The translations under genes and the position numbers were made by a program. The notes under the pieces were generated by a model. That model was not told the DNA's origin. It made no database searches and saw nothing but the letters and a program-made list of their open reading frames with translations. DNA of 8,083 nt from Chloroflexota bacterium (lineage in GTDB: Bacteria; Chloroflexota; Anaerolineae; B4-G1; SLSP01): positions 409-8,491 of the forward strand of contig JAKJAB010000139.1 of the NCBI GenBank assembly GCA_022707725.1. Reading direction: 5' to 3'. Below, in pieces: positions 6,124 to 8,083 of the stretch; position 1 is the stretch's first letter, and each line of letters starts with the position of its first letter.

Positions 6124-6151
6124 TTGTCATTTCTTCCACTCGTGCTATAAT
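6124..6151 (+). promoter_or_regulatory. Promoter of the tRNA-Val gene
   Basis: TTGTCA (6124-6129) and a perfect TATAAT (6146-6151) stand 16 nt apart. The expected transcription start is only a few bases before the tRNA 5' end at 6162, so the precursor would have a very short leader. The -35 box starts one base after the lipoprotein stop codon. The same 16-nt spacing is seen in the promoter at 4714-4741. Confidence 0.8.
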
Positions 6152-6161
6152 CTGCGCGTGA

Positions 6162-6234
<73 letters not shown>

Positions 6235-6235
<1 letters not shown>

Positions 6236-6260
6236 TTTTTGACCTCAATGAAACACACCC
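6235..6260. repeat. Solitary MITE end next to the tRNA 3' end
   Basis: TGAAACACACCC at 6249-6260 is the exact reverse complement of the left terminal repeat of the element at 4747-4854. Weaker similarity continues inward over ATTTTTGACCTCA (6235-6248), compared with the MITE interior ATTTTCAACTCA-like stretch. No matching second end is found; the tRNA gene occupies the place where the rest would be. It is probably a truncated copy. Beyond it, TTTATAATGA (6263-6272) repeats a 10-mer also found beside the first element (4734-4743). Confidence 0.65.
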
Positions 6261-6276
6261 AATTTATAATGACCGC

Positions 6277-6573
6277 CTACAAGCTCCGCAACACCAACGG
6301 CAGGTACACGCGCTGTGGATTGAGAATCACCGTAGCGGAGACCGCGCGCGGATAAGTCGTGTCGGTCAGCCAGGCTGTGTTAACCAGGGCCGTGGCCGTG
6401 TTCAACGTAGCCTGAAAGGTAATCACCTGCGTGCCGCTCAGGAGGGTACCTTGCCAGAGAATGGCGCCCTCGGCGGCGTGGGGCTGCAACAGCAAGCTGC
6501 TGGTCGGAATAGCGCCAACGTAGATAGGCGCCGGCGAGACGGTGCCGGTCAGTCTGGCGCGGGTCGTGAATTT
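6277..6573 (-). pseudogene. C-terminal remnant of a secreted DUF11-like repeat protein
   Basis: Reading on the - strand, about 99 codons stay open from 6573 to a TAG at 6277-6279 but have no proper start; the only internal candidate is a TTG at 6493-6495. The translation looks like the last part of a DUF11-type extracellular beta repeat: LTGTVSPAPIYVGAIPTSS, then GTQVITFQATLNTATALVNTA, ending RVYLPLVLRSL. A terminal tail of the YLPLV-x-K/R type is frequent on exported Chloroflexota proteins and may be a surface-sorting tail (from memory). It directly follows the restriction-gene stop codon in the same frame, so the 5' part of the original gene was apparently lost or replaced. There is no signal peptide. 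It is probably not expressed as a secreted product. Confidence 0.7.
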
Positions 6574-8083
6574 CTACATAAACCCCACCGGCTCCAACGC
6601 GATCAAGTCCTCGAAGTCCTGCGGACGCAGGCTCTCGAATTCCTGTTGATGCACGATCTTGAAATCCCACGCGGTCCCGGTGAGCAAAGTCGCGTTCTCG
6701 CACCAGAGGCAGGCGGCGCGGTTTTTGTGGGCCACGTCCACATCCACGCGGCCTTTGGTTTCGATGAGGTGATGGATGCCGTCATCGGTGACGGCGACGA
6801 AGTCCGGTTCGTAGTAGCGCAGGTTGGCAGCAGCGTCGGTGTAGGCGATGCTGAAGCCGAAGGTGGGCGGGAGTTTGGCGAAGCGCATCACGTCGGGGGC
6901 TTTTTCCAGGAACAGGGCGAAGGTTTTCTCGAATTCGTTGTCGGCGGCGACGAGGTTGAAGACGGTTTTGGCAGCTTGCGCGGTGGGACGCGACCAGGGA
7001 AAGCCCGGCGTTGTGGAGAGGACGCGCCCGGCGTCGGTGAGGAAGGGCGTCTGTTCTTCGAGGATAGCCTCGCGCAGGGCCGCCAGGAACGCTTTGATGG
7101 TGACGTGCTGCGCGACCGGGTGGGCGATGGCTTTGACCATAGCCGGATCGTCCAGGTCTACCGGCGCACCAAAGGCGTACATCCCCAGGAACTCGCGGAC
7201 TTTGGGGACGAGGGCGGCGAATTGCGCGGGCAGTTTGAGGTCGCTGGCGATGCGCTTGGCATAGTAGCCAATCACTTCCTGCGCGGTCTGCACTTCAGGG
7301 ATGGTATACTCGCGCTCGATTATCTTTTCCAGCGTGATGATGTCGTAGCCTTCGTAGGCGAACGCCTGGGCGTCGGCGTCGCCCTGCTTCTTGGGTAGCC
7401 GGGGCGTCTTGAACGTGGAGACATCCAGGCGCTCGATCTCCTCGTTGAGCGTGCGCTTGCGGGCCAGGTGCGGGCTGAGGAAGGGCAGGGTGATGTCGTA
7501 GACGGCTTTCTCCGGGTCGGGCCAGATGGTTTCGATGACGACGTGATCTTTGTCCAGGTCGAAGGTCTCGAAGGCCATGTCTTCGTCGCGTTCCAACTGT
7601 TCGACGAATTCGATGAACGCCTGGTTGCCGATCACGTCCACGGTCTCGCGGAACAGCGGGTTGCCAGGGACGTTGCCCCGGAACATCAGCCGCAGGCCGC
7701 GTCCCACGGTCTGCTCCGGCAGGATGTTGGCTTTGGCGGTGTAGGGCCGCAGGCCGACGATGACGGTGACGCTCTGCACGTCCCATCCTTCGCGCAACAT
7801 CAGGACGCTGACGATGGCGTTGATGGGACTCTTGGGGGTGTCGATATCCTGCGCGGCCTGGCGGACGGCGGCTTCGTCCCTGACAGCCACGTCGCCACGG
7901 CGGTTGGTGTGGATGACGAGGAGTTTGTCGCCCGCGAACTCGGCGGGATACTTGGTGCGCAGGTAATCGGCCACGTCGTCGGCTTCGCGGGTGCTGTTCA
8001 GCATGATGAACAAGACCGGCTTGCGGTCGAGCGGGGCCAGTTGGTCGCGGTACTCGCGCCAGCGTTCGACGCCCGCCGTGAGG
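6574..8083 (-). CDS. Type III restriction-enzyme Res-like subunit (SF2 helicase plus PD-(D/E)XK nuclease), C-terminal part
   Basis: The C-terminal 502 codons of a large restriction protein whose start lies beyond the right edge. The reading frame is open to the edge (RWREYRDQLAPLDRKPVLFIML), so the in-frame TTG at 8011-8013 is not a true start. Seen in order: second RecA-like helicase domain with motif V (VSVLMLREGWDV, near 7780-7810), motif VI QTVGRGLR (7690-7713), a long linker region, then a nuclease site with PD at 6802-6807 and ETK at 6754-6762, matching PD-(D/E)XK. This order is that of type III Res subunits, which translocate or switch on DNA by ATP hydrolysis and then cut it. Related single-chain defence helicase-nucleases cannot be ruled out. 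The partner methyltransferase, if any, would lie further right. The TAG stop (6574-6576) joins directly to a DUF11 remnant. Confidence 0.9.
   Translation of the reverse strand, partial: LTAGVERWREYRDQLAPLDRKPVLFIMLNSTREADDVADYLRTKYPAEFAGDKLLVIHTNRRGDVAVRDEAAVRQAAQDIDTPKSPINAIVSVLMLREGWDVQSVTVIVGLRPYTAKANILPEQTVGRGLRLMFRGNVPGNPLFRETVDVIGNQAFIEFVEQLERDEDMAFETFDLDKDHVVIETIWPDPEKAVYDITLPFLSPHLARKRTLNEEIERLDVSTFKTPRLPKKQGDADAQAFAYEGYDIITLEKIIEREYTIPEVQTAQEVIGYYAKRIASDLKLPAQFAALVPKVREFLGMYAFGAPVDLDDPAMVKAIAHPVAQHVTIKAFLAALREAILEEQTPFLTDAGRVLSTTPGFPWSRPTAQAAKTVFNLVAADNEFEKTFALFLEKAPDVMRFAKLPPTFGFSIAYTDAAANLRYYEPDFVAVTDDGIHHLIETKGRVDVDVAHKNRAACLWCENATLLTGTAWDFKIVHQQEFESLRPQDFEDLIALEPVGFM

Noticed and set aside
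6239..6270. Promoter TTGACC ... TATAAT after the tRNA
   Set aside because: The spacer would be 20 nt and no + strand gene follows; the TATAAT is better explained as part of the flank shared with the mobile-element target.
6451..7398. Long + strand open frame opposite the restriction gene
   Set aside because: It is the antisense shadow of a GC-rich coding region. Its translation is Gly/Arg/Val-rich without family motifs, whereas the - strand gives clear helicase and nuclease motifs.

Overview
The window looks like a piece of a GC-rich, free-living bacterial chromosome, most likely from Chloroflexota (Anaerolineae or Caldilineae type). That placement is an inference. It rests on the secreted-protein tail ending in a YLPLVLR-like motif, the heptad repeats of the GTAGACG type running into coding ends, and the general look of the fused membrane/spermidine-synthase-like protein and the DUF3048 lipoprotein. 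No 16S gene or marker protein is present to confirm it.

Left part (1-4713, + strand): a compact gene string. It starts with the C-terminal part of a NitT/TauT-type ABC ATPase. A two-gene toxin-antitoxin module (YafQ/RelE-like toxin with a small antitoxin) follows and sits between the ATPase and its partner permease. Next come the permease, a UbiD-family prFMN decarboxylase starting at TTG, and a membrane-anchored spermidine-synthase-like protein. The last four gene joints are an overlap of 4 nt (antitoxin/toxin), an overlap of 17 nt (toxin/permease), a gap of 38 nt (permease/UbiD) and an overlap of 8 nt (UbiD/SpeE-like), so these genes are probably co-transcribed. Transport of a small, perhaps aromatic, carboxylate followed by decarboxylation is a reasonable guess. 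A degenerate heptad repeat lies at each edge of the UbiD gene, in opposite orientation.

Middle (4714-6235, + strand): a good sigma-70-like promoter (TTGACT, 16 nt, TATAAT) leads to a DUF3048/YerB-like lipoprotein. A 108-bp MITE-like element sits between promoter and gene. It has 12-bp terminal inverted repeats, a perfect 9-bp direct repeat on each side and a strong 20-bp internal stem. It begins five bases after the -10 box. A tRNA-Val(CAC) gene follows with its own promoter; its 3' end is almost joined to a lone copy of the same MITE end.

Right part (6277-8083, - strand): a restriction-endonuclease/helicase subunit of type III Res style (helicase motifs V/VI and a C-terminal PD-ETK nuclease), whose 5' end lies beyond the window. 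Directly after its stop codon, in the same frame, come about 99 codons of the C-terminus of a secreted DUF11-like protein. This is best read as a gene remnant left when the restriction gene arrived.
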